Assembly (NCBI RefSeq): GCF_019218295.1
Contig: NZ_JAHUZF010000001.1
Location: 62,001-126,000 of the forward strand
Direction: 5' to 3'
DNA length: 64,000 nt
Source: Maritimibacter sp. DP1N21-5
GTDB lineage: Bacteria; Pseudomonadota; Alphaproteobacteria; Rhodobacterales; Rhodobacteraceae
Shown here: piece by piece, positions 34,630-43,308 of the stretch
How the letters are laid out: each line of letters starts with the position of its first letter
Position numbering within the stretch: position 1 is the first letter of the stretch
The notes under the pieces: model-generated
Told to the model about the DNA's origin: nothing
The model's database searches: none
Seen by the model: the letters and a program-made list of their open reading frames with translations, nothing else
Translations under genes and position numbers: made by a program

Positions 34630-36288
34630 TCACCCGCCCCGCAACGCTGAAATTGTCGTGCGGGTCGAGATCCGGTCGGGGTCCGTCATCAGTTCGATCA
34701 CCGTCGGCCCGTCATGGTCGAACGCGGCCAGAAGCGCGGGCTTGAAGGCTTCGGTCGTCGTCACCCTCGTATGTGCGGCACCCAGCCCCGTCGCGATCTG
34801 CCCGATGTCCGTGGTCATGATCCTTGTGCCCGACACCCGGCCGGGATGCTCGCGCTCCTGATGCATGCGGATCGTCCCATAGGTCCCGTTGTTGAAGACC
34901 AGCACGATAGGTCGCGCGCCGTGTTGGACCGCGGTCGCGATCTCCATCCCCGACATCATGAAACCGCCGTCGCCGACAAAGGCCACGACCTGCCGCGAAG
35001 GGTCTGCGAGCGACGCAGCCACGGCCGCCGGAACCGCATAGCCCATCGAGCCACAAGTCGAGCCGATCTGCCGCCCGGGCCGCCCGAAACGCAGGAACCG
35101 CTGAGGCCAACCGGTGTGGTTGCCCGCGTCCAGCGTGATGACCGCATCCGCCGGGATCAGATCGCGCACCTCCGCCATGGCCTGCCCCATGTCGAGCGGG
35201 AAGTCATGCGGCGGAGGATCAATGTCGGCAAGGTGCTCGCCGCGCAGCGTCTCCCTCCATACGCCATCGGATGGTCGCGGTGCCTGCGCCCTCAACGCCT
35301 CCACCGCGGCTTCCGGCCCGGACACGACCCCAAGGTCCGGGGCATAGACCCGCCCGATCTCGTTCGCATCGACATGGATATGGATAAGCCTCTGCGCCGG
35401 GTTGGGCACCGAGAGCGTCGAATAAGTTCGTGTCGTGATCTCCCCCAGCCGCGCCCCGATGACCAGAAGCAGGTCCGCCTCGGCCACCCGGCGGATGAGT
35501 GCAGGCGCGACCCCGGTCCCGAACTCGCCGACGTAATGATCCGACCGGTTGTCGATCACGTCCTGCCGCCGGAAGCTCGTCGCGACCGGCAGGTCATTGG
35601 CCCGCGCGAAGTCCAGAAGCGCCGCCGTGCCGGCATCGCTCCACCCCGACCCGCCCGCGATCACCAGCGGCCGCGCGGCACCGGCGAGCGTGTCCATGAC
35701 CGCCTCCGCCTCGCCCGCCGTCATCCCCGGCACGCTCGGCGTAAAGGGCCGGGCATCCGCGACGCGCACCACCTCGGTCAGCATGTCCTCGGGAAGCGCC
35801 AACACCACCGGACCCGGCCGGCCCGAGGTCGCCATCCGAAAAGCCCGCGCCATGTATTCCGGGATCCGCTCGGCCCGGTCGATCTGCGCAGCCCATTTCG
35901 CGACCGGGGCGAACATCTGGCGATAGTCGATCTCCTGGAAACTCTCCCGGTCCATCGTGTCGCGCCCGACCTGCCCCACGAGCAGGATCATCGGCGTCGA
36001 ATCCTGAAAGGCGATATGGACCCCCACCGCCGCATGACAGGCCCCCGGCCCCCGCGTCACCATGCAAATCCCGGGCCGTCCGGTCAGCTTGCCATAGGCC
36101 TCGGCCATGTCTGCCGCCCCGGCCTCGTGCCGCGCATTGTAAAGCGTGAAGCGGTCCTTCACGTCATGCAGCGCGTCCAGCACCTCGAGGTAGCTCTCCC
36201 CCGGCACGCAGTAGGCACAGTCGGCCCCATGGATCAGAAGCTGATCCACCAGCACCTTGCCGCCGGTCCGTTCCTGAATGTCCGTCAT
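34630..36288 (-). CDS. Thiamine-diphosphate-dependent enzyme, acetolactate synthase/benzoylformate decarboxylase-like
   Basis: 552 residues in the usual three-domain order. The cofactor-activating Glu55 lies in NARHEAGAADMAEAYGKLTG, followed by VTRGPGACHA; the C-terminal ThDP/Mg motif is VGDGGFMMSGMEIATAVQHG ending in FNN. ATG 36288 has a GGGAGG site seven bases upstream; a far upstream ATG at 36582 is in TRIC shadow sequence. No separate regulatory subunit gene is present, so it is more likely a catabolic decarboxylase or lyase than housekeeping acetolactate synthase. Substrate unassigned. Confidence 0.85.
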   Translation of the reverse strand: MTDIQERTGGKVLVDQLLIHGADCAYCVPGESYLEVLDALHDVKDRFTLYNARHEAGAADMAEAYGKLTGRPGICMVTRGPGACHAAVGVHIAFQDSTPMILLVGQVGRDTMDRESFQEIDYRQMFAPVAKWAAQIDRAERIPEYMARAFRMATSGRPGPVVLALPEDMLTEVVRVADARPFTPSVPGMTAGEAEAVMDTLAGAARPLVIAGGSGWSDAGTAALLDFARANDLPVATSFRRQDVIDNRSDHYVGEFGTGVAPALIRRVAEADLLLVIGARLGEITTRTYSTLSVPNPAQRLIHIHVDANEIGRVYAPDLGVVSGPEAAVEALRAQAPRPSDGVWRETLRGEHLADIDPPPHDFPLDMGQAMAEVRDLIPADAVITLDAGNHTGWPQRFLRFGRPGRQIGSTCGSMGYAVPAAVAASLADPSRQVVAFVGDGGFMMSGMEIATAVQHGARPIVLVFNNGTYGTIRMHQEREHPGRVSGTRIMTTDIGQIATGLGAAHTRVTTTEAFKPALLAAFDHDGPTVIELMTDPDRISTRTTISALRGG

Positions 36289-36421
36289 GGGACCCTCCCG
36301 TTTTTCGCCATGCCGCACGATCCGGCCCCGATTGTCCAGTGCCCCGGGGGGAGAGGCCTCTGGACAGGCGTGGGCCCATGGCCGACCTTGCCCGCCAGAA
36401 GACCGCTCAAGGAGACCCCGC

Positions 36422-37036
36422 ATGGACACGCTGCCGATGAGCCTCTGGCTCGACCTTCTGGGCACCTTCGTCTTCGGTCTCTCCGGCGGCATGCTCGCGG
36501 TGCGCCGCAACCTCGATCTCTTCGGGATCGCGGTGCTCGCCGGGGCGGCGGCGCTCTTCGGCGGAGTGATCCGTGACGTCACGCTGGGCGCGACGCCGCC
36601 CGCCGCGCTCTCCGACAGCCGCTATGTGCTGGCGGCCCTCGCCGCCGCCGCGCTCGCCTTCTTCGCCCATCCCCTGATCGACTGGGTGGCCAAGCCCGTC
36701 ATGGTCCTCGATGCGATGGGGCTGGGGCTCTTCGCCGTCGTCGGTTGCCGCAAGGCGCTCGATCTCGGCGTAGGTCCGCTGCCCGCGATGCTCCTCGGCG
36801 TGGTCTCTGCCGTCGGTGGCGGGGTGATCCGCGACCTCCTCGTCACCGAAGTGCCCCGCGTCCTGCGCGAGGAAATCTACGCCCTCGCCGCGATGCTCGG
36901 CGCCGGTATCGTGGTCCTCGGACAGCTTCTCGACCTGCCTCAGGGCCCCACCGCGCTTGCCGCCGCAACGCTCACCGCGCTTTTCCGCATGGTCAGCGTC
37001 TGGCGCGGCTGGCACCTGCCCCGCGCGGGGAGCTGA
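36422..37036 (+). CDS. TRIC-type (UPF0126/YadS-like) trimeric intracellular cation channel family protein
   Basis: 204 residues with seven membrane helices and the internal duplication marked by FGGVIRDVTLG (about residue 60) and GGGVIRDLLVTEVP (about residue 135). These glycine-rich kinks are the potassium pathway in prokaryotic TRIC channels. ATG 36422 gives MDTLPMSLWLDLLGTFVFGLSGG, the usual start. It is divergent from the ThDP enzyme gene. Confidence 0.9.
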   Translation: MDTLPMSLWLDLLGTFVFGLSGGMLAVRRNLDLFGIAVLAGAAALFGGVIRDVTLGATPPAALSDSRYVLAALAAAALAFFAHPLIDWVAKPVMVLDAMGLGLFAVVGCRKALDLGVGPLPAMLLGVVSAVGGGVIRDLLVTEVPRVLREEIYALAAMLGAGIVVLGQLLDLPQGPTALAAATLTALFRMVSVWRGWHLPRAGS

Positions 37037-37177
37037 TCCCCGACCGGACCCGGTCCGCGCATCCTGCGCCCGAGCGCCCGACCCACCTTTGCATTCCCCC
37101 CGATCCGGCCTATTGAGGTGGGGATATTGACTCGCAGTCAACAAACCACTCAACAGACCACTGGCCCGGAGCCCCAC

Positions 37178-37846
37178 ATGCGGATGCGCGACACCTTCCT
37201 CAAACCGATGCACCCCGAAGGGCGCCGGTTCGTCGCGATCTTCGCCGCCGTCACACTCGTCCTATTCGTCCTGTCCGAGTATCTGGGCTGGATCGGCGTC
37301 GGCCTGACCGTCTGGTGCTACTACTTCTTCCGCGACCCCGAGCGCGTGACCCCGGAGCGCGAGGGCCTCATCGTGAGCCCTGCCGACGGCATCGTGTCGC
37401 TCATCGAACTCGCCGTCCCGCCCGCTGAACTGGGTATGTCCGACCAGCCGCTTACCCGCGTGAGCGTCTTCATGAGCGTCTTCAACTGCCACGTGAACCG
37501 CGCCCCCATCGCGGGCGAGGTCATGGCCATCGCCTACCGCCCCGGCAAATTCTTCAACGCCTCGCTCGACAAGGCGAGCGTGGACAACGAGCGCAATTCC
37601 CTGCGCATCCGCACGGCGCAGGGCGTGGACATCGCCGTGGTCCAGATCGCGGGCCTCGTCGCCCGCCGCATCGTCTGTTTCGTGAGCGAGGGCGACAGCC
37701 TGTCCACCGGCGAACGCTTCGGCCTCATCCGCTTCGGCTCCCGGCTCGACGTCTACCTCCCCGAAGGCACCGCCCCCATGGTCCAGATCGGCCAGACCAT
37801 GATCGCGGGCGAAACCCCCATCGCCCGCCTCGGCAGGGCGGACTGA
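37178..37846 (+). CDS. psd: Phosphatidylserine decarboxylase proenzyme
   Basis: 222 residues of the short (archaeal/alphaproteobacterial) Psd type: [55 protein letters not shown] and the self-cleavage Gly-Ser in [13 protein letters not shown] that generates the pyruvoyl group. I prefer ATG 37178 (or 37184) to the ATG at 37118, whose extra 20 polar residues are unlike the family. It makes phosphatidylethanolamine from the product of PssA encoded next. Confidence 0.93.
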   Translation: MRMRDTFLKPMHPEGRRFVAIFAAVTLVLFVLSEYLGWIGVGLTVWCYYFFRDPERVTPEREGLIVSPADGIVSLIELAVPPAELGMSDQPLTRVSVFMSVFNCHVNRAPIAGEVMAIAYRPGKFFNASLDKASVDNERNSLRIRTAQGVDIAVVQIAGLVARRIVCFVSEGDSLSTGERFGLIRFGSRLDVYLPEGTAPMVQIGQTMIAGETPIARLGRAD

Positions 37847-37848
37847 CC

Positions 37849-38631
37849 ATGGCGAATGTCTCCGGCAAGCTCCCGACAGAGTTCCCGCTGATCCAGCTTC
37901 TGCCCAACATGCTGACCATCACCGCGATATGCGCCGGTCTCTCGGCCATGCGCGAAGGTTATCAGGGCGATTTCGTCACCGCCGTGCAGCTGATCCTCGC
38001 CGCCGCCATCCTCGACGGCCTCGACGGGCGCATCGCCCGGCTTCTGGGCAGCGACAGCCGCCTCGGGGCCGAACTGGACTCGCTCGCCGATTTCCTGAAC
38101 TTCGGGGTCGCGCCGGGGCTGGTGCTCTATTTCTGGGTGCTTCAGGACCTGCCAAGCGCGGCCTGGCTCGCCGTGCTGGCCTATGCCGTCTGCTGCGTCA
38201 TGCGCCTCGCCCGGTTCAACGTGACGGACAAGATCCCCGACAGCCTCGACGACACGGATCCCGACCGGCCCTGCCCCCAGAACGCCTATTTCACCGGTGT
38301 CCCCGCCCCGGCCGGCGCCATGCTTGTGATGCTCCCCATGTTCCTGTCCTTCGCCTTTTCCGACGCGCCGATCCTGCCCGGCATCGTGATCTGCTTCTAC
38401 ATGATCGCCGTCGGCCTCCTGATGATCAGCCGGATCCCCACCTGGTCCTTCAAGAAGACCACCATCTCGCGCGCCAACGTGAAGCCCTTTCTCGTCGTCT
38501 TCGGCGTGGTCGCGGCGGCGGTCATGATCCAGCCCTGGAGCACGCTGGCCTTTCTCTGCCTCGCCTATGTGGGCATGGTCATCTGGGGTCTCGTCTCGCG
38601 GGGCCGGGACGCAAGGACCAAAAGGATCTGA
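37849..38631 (+). CDS. pssA: CDP-diacylglycerol-serine O-phosphatidyltransferase
   Basis: A 260-residue membrane enzyme with the CDP-alcohol phosphotransferase motif D-G-x2-A-R-x8-G-x3-D-x3-D visible in LDGLDGRIARLLGSDSRLG and AELDSLADF. PNMLTITAICAGLSAM precedes it, as in PssA. It starts 2 bases after the psd stop and supplies phosphatidylserine to Psd. Confidence 0.94.
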   Translation: MANVSGKLPTEFPLIQLLPNMLTITAICAGLSAMREGYQGDFVTAVQLILAAAILDGLDGRIARLLGSDSRLGAELDSLADFLNFGVAPGLVLYFWVLQDLPSAAWLAVLAYAVCCVMRLARFNVTDKIPDSLDDTDPDRPCPQNAYFTGVPAPAGAMLVMLPMFLSFAFSDAPILPGIVICFYMIAVGLLMISRIPTWSFKKTTISRANVKPFLVVFGVVAAAVMIQPWSTLAFLCLAYVGMVIWGLVSRGRDARTKRI

Positions 38632-38633
38632 CG

Positions 38634-39254
38634 ATGGACATCAAGGCGGTTCAGACATCCTATGCCCGCTGGGCGCCGGTCTATGACCGGACCTTCGGGG
38701 CGGTGACCAACACCGGACGCCGGCGCGCCGTGGCCCATATCAGCACGCGGTCCGGCACCGTACTCGAGGTGGGCGTCGGCACCGGCCTGTCACTGGCCCA
38801 TTACAAGCCCGACCTCTCCGTCACCGGCATCGACTTCTCGGAAGAGATGCTGGGCAAGGCCCGCCAGAAGGTCGAGGACCAGAACCTCACCCACGTAAAG
38901 AGCCTGCGCCAGATGGACGCGCGCACTCTCGACTTCCCCGACGCGAGCTTCGACACCGTCGCCGCCATGCACGTGCTCTCCGTCGTCCCCGAACCCGAGC
39001 GTGTCATGTCCGAAATCGCCCGCGTCCTGAAACCGGGCGGAGAGGTCGTCATCACCAACCACTTCAAACGCGACACGGGCTTTCTCGCCGCCGTCGAACG
39101 CGTCGCCGCGCCCCTCTCGAACGTCCTGGGCTGGCATTCGGACTTCGAAATCGAAACGGTCCTTCAGGAACCCTCGCTCGTCATCAAAGAGCAAGGCACC
39201 CTGCCGCCCCTCGGCATGATGACCTTCCTTGTCCTCGAAAAATCCTCTGACTGA
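38634..39254 (+). CDS. pmtA: Phosphatidylethanolamine N-methyltransferase (PmtA type)
   Basis: 206 residues: SYARWAPVYDRTFG at the N-terminus, SAM-binding VLEVGVGTGLSLAHY, DFSEEML and LKPGGEVVITNHF. This matches the small Rhodobacter-type PmtA that methylates PE to phosphatidylcholine. ATG 38634 follows the pssA stop by 2 bases, so PS to PE to PC synthesis is encoded as one unit psd-pssA-pmtA. A generic methyltransferase is possible but the context argues strongly for PmtA. Confidence 0.87.
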   Translation: MDIKAVQTSYARWAPVYDRTFGAVTNTGRRRAVAHISTRSGTVLEVGVGTGLSLAHYKPDLSVTGIDFSEEMLGKARQKVEDQNLTHVKSLRQMDARTLDFPDASFDTVAAMHVLSVVPEPERVMSEIARVLKPGGEVVITNHFKRDTGFLAAVERVAAPLSNVLGWHSDFEIETVLQEPSLVIKEQGTLPPLGMMTFLVLEKSSD

Positions 39255-39313
39255 CCCCGTCATCCCGCACGGACCCTGCCCCCTTCTCTGGTCCAGAAAT
39301 ATCCCGGGAGGGT

Positions 39314-39336
39314 CCGGGAGGGCAGCGCCCTCCCGG
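39314..39336. terminator. Strong hairpin after pmtA
   Basis: CCGGGAGGGC and GCCCTCCCGG form a perfect 10-bp stem with the loop AGC, 60 bases after pmtA, in the convergent gap with the cardiolipin synthase gene. It lacks a T-run. The GGGAGGGCAGCGCCCTCCC type is a common repetitive hairpin in this bacterial group. Confidence 0.65.
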
Positions 39337-39340
39337 CCGG

Positions 39341-39455
39341 TCGGATTTCGCGAAGCGAAATTCGAACCAAACTCAACCAGTCGGATTTCGCGAAGCGAAA
39401 TCCGAGCCGAACTCAACCAGCCGGACGTCGCGAACCGAAAGCCGACCCGCTCACA
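39341..39455. repeat. Tandem 40-bp repeat, about 2.9 copies
   Basis: Units at 39341-39380 and 39381-39420 are nearly identical (TCGGATTTCGCGAAGCGAAA, then TCCGAGCCGAACTCAACCAG or close variant), and a third decayed unit runs to about 39455. Each unit contains the inverted repeat TTTCGC-GAA-GCGAAA. It may be a small mobile repetitive palindrome that was duplicated between convergent genes. Confidence 0.85.
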
Positions 39456-39461
39456 AAGCCC

Positions 39462-40925
39462 TCACAACACCGGCCCGGCAATCGCAACCGCGTTCTGCCA
39501 AAGCCGCCGGACCGGATGCCAGCCCGCGATGGTCTCCGACGTGACCTCGACACAGTCGGCAAGATAGTCCTCCTGCCGCCGGCGCAGCGCCGTCGCGGGT
39601 TCCGCCCCCACGAAGAGGATGTTGTTCTCGAAATTGAGGTCGAAACTCCGCCGATCCATGTTCGCCGAACCGATGAGCCCATAGGTCCCGTCCACGATCA
39701 CCGTCTTGGAATGCAGAAGCCCGGGCCCGTATTCAAAGATCCGCACCCCCGCCATGATCAGGTCGTAGTAGTAGCTCCGGCTCGCCGAACCCACGAGGCG
39801 GCTGTCGTTGCGCGCCGGGAAGATCATCTTCACCGCCACCCCCCGGTTCGCCGCCGCCACCAGCGCCGACTGGATCGCCTCCGAGGGCACATAGTAGGGC
39901 GTCGTGATGAAAAGCTCGTTCTGCGCCGAATAGATGAGCGAGGTGAAAAGCTCCGGCATCGCCGAGGGACGCAGCCCGGGCCCCGTCGCGATCACCTGCG
40001 CCGCGACACCCTCGGGCGCGGTCAGCCCGTTGCCTTGGGTCGGTCGGTGGTCTTCGAGCAGATGCCCGATCTCGTCGCTCTCGTCCTTGTTCTCGAGCCA
40101 GTCCGCCAGGAACACCGCCTGGTTCTGCCAGGCCACCGGCCCCGTGAAGCGCATTATCACGTCAATCCAGGGCGCATAGCGGCGCTTCTGCACGAAGGAC
40201 GGATGGGCGGCGTTCTGGCTGCCACAGTAGGTGATGGTCCCGTCGATCACCACGATCTTGCGGTGATTGCGCAGGTCGATCCGCCCCACGATCACCCGGA
40301 GGAGCGGATTGCCCACCTGCGACGCCCGCGCGAGTCCGACCCCGGATTCCGCCATCCGCTGCCAGATCGGCGCCCGGATAAGCCGCCGCGACCCAAGGTC
40401 GTCGGCAATCGCGCGCACCGTCACCCCGCGTTCGGCGGCCCGGATCAGCGCCTCGGCCAGCCGCGTCCCGCTCTCGTCCGCGACCCAGATGTAGAACTCC
40501 ACATGCACATGGTCTCGCGCCGCGTCGATGTCCTCGATCATCGCGTCGATGCTCGCGATGCTGTCGGGCAGAAGCGTCGCACTGTTGCCAAACGAGGGCG
40601 CGAAGCCGCTGATCGACTGTCCCACGCGAAAGAGCGCCGCATGGCCCGGCGACATGGCCGGATAGGGCGTCGCCATCTTGGGGTCGGAGGCCTCGATCCG
40701 GGGCAGGTTGCGCGCGAGGTTGCGCCTGACCCGACGCAGCCGCTCGCTCCGGCGCCGCCCCAGCCGGATCTCTCCGAACATGACATAGGCCACGACACCG
40801 ACGAACGGCAGCGCAAGCACCGTCAGAACCCAGGCCGCCCGCGCCGCCGGATCGCGGTGGGGACGTTGCAGCACCCTGAGGATGGTAGCAGCGTGAATGA
40901 GATAACCGGCGACGATCCAGAACAT
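39462..40925 (-). CDS. cls: Cardiolipin synthase (phospholipase D family)
   Basis: 487 residues: two N-terminal hydrophobic segments (FWIVAGYLIHAATIL, AAWVLTVLALPFVGVVAYV) then two PLD domains with HKD motifs HRKIVVIDG (His221) and HSKTVIVDG (His405), each followed by GS-x-N. I chose ATG 40925, since that gives the usual membrane start; upstream in-frame ATGs run through the divergent hotdog gene. It condenses phosphatidylglycerols to cardiolipin, extending the neighbouring phospholipid gene set, though it lies on the opposite strand. Confidence 0.92.
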   Translation of the reverse strand: MFWIVAGYLIHAATILRVLQRPHRDPAARAAWVLTVLALPFVGVVAYVMFGEIRLGRRRSERLRRVRRNLARNLPRIEASDPKMATPYPAMSPGHAALFRVGQSISGFAPSFGNSATLLPDSIASIDAMIEDIDAARDHVHVEFYIWVADESGTRLAEALIRAAERGVTVRAIADDLGSRRLIRAPIWQRMAESGVGLARASQVGNPLLRVIVGRIDLRNHRKIVVIDGTITYCGSQNAAHPSFVQKRRYAPWIDVIMRFTGPVAWQNQAVFLADWLENKDESDEIGHLLEDHRPTQGNGLTAPEGVAAQVIATGPGLRPSAMPELFTSLIYSAQNELFITTPYYVPSEAIQSALVAAANRGVAVKMIFPARNDSRLVGSASRSYYYDLIMAGVRIFEYGPGLLHSKTVIVDGTYGLIGSANMDRRSFDLNFENNILFVGAEPATALRRRQEDYLADCVEVTSETIAGWHPVRRLWQNAVAIAGPVL

Positions 40926-41008
40926 GCCCAAGCTGTCACCGGAAGCCGTCCGCCGTGCAAGAGGAAGTGGCACGGGTCCCCGCATTTCTGAGCACCCGCG
41001 ACGAATTG

Positions 41009-41039
41009 TTGTATTCACAAGCGGTATATCCGTATACAA
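41009..41039. promoter_or_regulatory. TTGTAT...GTATACAA element before the first catabolic-island operon
   Basis: TTGTATTCACAA (41009-41020) faces GTATACAA (41032-41039), so TTGTAT and ATACAA are mirrored 25 bases apart. On the minus strand the second part reads TTTGTATACGGAT, the same as upstream of the acyl-CoA ligase at 52277. It ends 7 bases before ATG 41047, leaving little room for a Shine-Dalgarno site. Confidence 0.55.
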
Positions 41040-41046
41040 ATGCGCC

Positions 41047-41454
41047 ATGGAGGAGTTCACGATACCCGAAGGCCAGTTCGCGCTGACCGCCGAGATGGAC
41101 GACCGCCTGCGCCAGATGGCCGGGGCCGGTCCCCGCGCGGGCGACGGCGCGCATCCGATCTTTGCCTTGGTCGGCGCCTTGGGCGGGCTCGGCCTGCGCA
41201 TCGCCGAGCTATCGCGCGCGCTCGGACTCGACTTCGACGCAGGCCCCGTCCTTGCCCGTTGCCGGCTCGACTACGACGATCGCCTGCGTGTCGGCACGAC
41301 CTACCGGGTCGCGGCCCGCGTGGACGAGATCACCCGCAAACCCAGCCGGGTCTTCGGCCAGGCCGATCACCTGCACCTCTCCATCATGCTCCACGACGAC
41401 CGCCCTGTCAGCCGTGCCCGGCTCCACATCGTCTTTCCCGTGAGGACCCCATGA
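41047..41454 (+). CDS. MaoC-like hotdog protein, non-catalytic-type partner
   Basis: 135 residues with the MaoC N-terminal-domain pattern: HPIFALVGALGG, RLDYDDRLRVGTTYRVAARV, GQADHLHLSIML and RLHIVFPV. The D-x-N-x-x-H hydratase dyad is absent. It overlaps the next gene by 4 bases, and that gene encodes a hotdog with the dyad, so the two probably form a heteromeric (R)-enoyl-CoA hydratase. ATG 41047 lies directly after the operator-like element with no clear ribosome site; a leaderless start is possible. Confidence 0.72.
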   Translation: MEEFTIPEGQFALTAEMDDRLRQMAGAGPRAGDGAHPIFALVGALGGLGLRIAELSRALGLDFDAGPVLARCRLDYDDRLRVGTTYRVAARVDEITRKPSRVFGQADHLHLSIMLHDDRPVSRARLHIVFPVRTP

Positions 41455-41798
41455 CCCGCCGTTTCAAGGATATCTCCGGCCCCGACATGGCCGTCTGGTG
41501 CGAGATGCTCGCCGACGACAACGCCATCCACCTGTCGCGCTACGCCGCCCAAGCCGCGGGCTTCGGGCCACGCCGCGTGAACCCGGGACCCGCCAACCTC
41601 GCCTGTCTCATGTCGCTGGTGGGCGAGGATATTGCCCATGTGGACGCGCGCTTTTCCGGCAACGTCTTCGAAGGCGACGACCTGACCGCCGAGGTCACGT
41701 CCCACACCACGACCGAGACCGAAACCCGCCTGATCCGCGACGCCGACGGCGGCACCGTCGTCACTGCCACCTTCACCCGATCCAAGGACAAGTCATGA
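41451..41798 (+). CDS. MaoC-like enoyl-CoA hydratase, catalytic-type hotdog
   Basis: 115 residues, single hotdog. The MaoC hydratase motif is visible as MLADDNAIHLSRYAAQAAGF (Asp-x-x-x-x-His arrangement), followed by VNPGPANLACLMS. It is encoded between the other hotdog protein and the acyl-CoA ligase with 4-base overlaps on both sides, indicating tightly coupled translation. It would hydrate an enoyl-CoA or similar thioester; stereochemistry and substrate are unknown. Confidence 0.78.
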   Translation: MTRRFKDISGPDMAVWCEMLADDNAIHLSRYAAQAAGFGPRRVNPGPANLACLMSLVGEDIAHVDARFSGNVFEGDDLTAEVTSHTTTETETRLIRDADGGTVVTATFTRSKDKS

Positions 41799-43276
41799 GT
41801 GCTGAAGAAGCCTCCCGAACCACCGTCTACGCCCTCATCGCGATGCGCGCCCGCGTCACCCCCGATGCCCCCGCGCTGGAATGCGGCGGTCGTCGCCTGA
41901 CCTTCGCCCAGACCGTCGAGGCGGCCGACCGGATCGCCGCCGATTTCACCGCACGCGGTCTGACCCGGGGCGACCGGATCGCGGTGATTTCAGAGAACCG
42001 GATCGACTACACGCTCGTGCAACTGGCCGGGGCCAAACTGGGGCTCATCGTCGCTTGCCAGAACTGGCGCCTTCTGCCCGCCGATCTCGCCTATTGCGTC
42101 GCGCTCATCGACCCCGCGCTGGTGATCGCTTCCGAGCGTCACATGGCGCTCGCGACCGAGGTGGCCGGCAATGTCCCGGTGGCCCCCATCAACGGCCTCG
42201 GCGCATCCGGCGCGACCCCCTGCGCCGCCGAACCCGAGGACGGGCTCTTCATCATCTACACCTCCGGCACCACCGGGCGGCCCAAGGCGGCGGTCATCTC
42301 GCACCGGGCCCAGATCGCCCGGATGAGCGCCCTGCGCCTCGACATGGGGATCCTGCCCGGTGATGGCTATATTTCCTGGGCGCCCATGTTCCACATCGGC
42401 GGCACCGAGCATGTCATGTCGACCCTGATGAGCGGCGGCCCCAACGTGATCGTCGACAGCTTCGACCCCGACGCCGTCATCGACGCGCTGGAGACCCACC
42501 CCATTGGCTGGCTCATGCTGGTGCCCGCCACCATCGAGCCGCTCATCGCCCGGATGAAAGAAAGACGACCGAAAATCAAAGGCGTGCGTGGCGTCGGCTG
42601 CATGGCCGATCTCGTGCCGCTCGCCGTGGTGAACGAGATCACGACTTTGGTGAATGCGCCCTTCGTCAACTCCTTCGGCGCGACCGAAACCGGGATGGCG
42701 CCCCTTTCGGGCGGCATGATCCCCGTCGGAAAGGCGCATGACAGCCTGGCCAAGCAGCTCTCGATTCTGACCGAACTGCGCCTCGTCGGCCCAGACGGGC
42801 AGGACGTCGCCCCGGGCGAGGCGGGCGAGGCTTGGGTCCGGGGCCCGACGCTCTTCTCCGGCTACTGGAACGCGCCCGAGGTGAATGCCAAGGAATTCGC
42901 TGGCGGCTGGTTCCACATGGGGGACCTCTTCCGCCTTACGGCGCGCGGCTACGAATTCGCGGGCCGGTCGAAATACCTGATCAAGTCGGGCGGCGAGAAC
43001 ATCTATCCCGCCGAGATCGAGCGCATTCTCCTCGCCGACCCGCGCGTCGCGGATGCCATCGTGGTGAAGAAGGCCGACGACCGCTGGGGCGAAGTGCCAG
43101 TGGCCGTCATCGCCCGCCAGGACGAGACGCTGACCGAGGATCAGGTCAACGCGCTCTGCGCTGCGGAACTGGCAAGCTACAAGCGCCCACGAGGCGTGGT
43201 CTTCGTCGGCCTCGAGGACCTGCCGCGCAACGTCTCTGGCAAGATCCTGCGCGAGGCGGTCGAGGGCATGGTCTAG
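41795..43276 (+). CDS. Acyl-CoA synthetase (ANL family)
   Basis: 493 residues with the AMP-forming motifs YTSGTTGRPKAAVISH, FGATETGM, the hinge GGWFHMGDLFRLTARGYEF and GRSKYLIKSGGENIYPAEIE, and the catalytic C-terminal lysine in RNVSGKILREAV. ATG 41795 overlaps the hotdog gene stop. It activates a carboxylic acid to its CoA ester as the entry step of a beta-oxidation-like pathway. It differs clearly from the second ligase at 52372. Confidence 0.92.
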   Translation: MSAEEASRTTVYALIAMRARVTPDAPALECGGRRLTFAQTVEAADRIAADFTARGLTRGDRIAVISENRIDYTLVQLAGAKLGLIVACQNWRLLPADLAYCVALIDPALVIASERHMALATEVAGNVPVAPINGLGASGATPCAAEPEDGLFIIYTSGTTGRPKAAVISHRAQIARMSALRLDMGILPGDGYISWAPMFHIGGTEHVMSTLMSGGPNVIVDSFDPDAVIDALETHPIGWLMLVPATIEPLIARMKERRPKIKGVRGVGCMADLVPLAVVNEITTLVNAPFVNSFGATETGMAPLSGGMIPVGKAHDSLAKQLSILTELRLVGPDGQDVAPGEAGEAWVRGPTLFSGYWNAPEVNAKEFAGGWFHMGDLFRLTARGYEFAGRSKYLIKSGGENIYPAEIERILLADPRVADAIVVKKADDRWGEVPVAVIARQDETLTEDQVNALCAAELASYKRPRGVVFVGLEDLPRNVSGKILREAVEGMV

Positions 43277-43308
43277 GGACCAACACCACGCCCTGCCTAT
43301 GGTCCCGC

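Noticed and set aside
34714..36576. 620-codon plus-strand open frame
   Set aside because: Antisense to the ThDP enzyme; low-complexity Arg/His/Pro composition and no family motif.
39341..39455. CRISPR array
   Set aside because: The units are contiguous without spacers; they are tandem repeats.
39516..40991. 491-codon plus-strand open frame
   Set aside because: Antisense to cardiolipin synthase with both HKD motifs intact on the minus strand.
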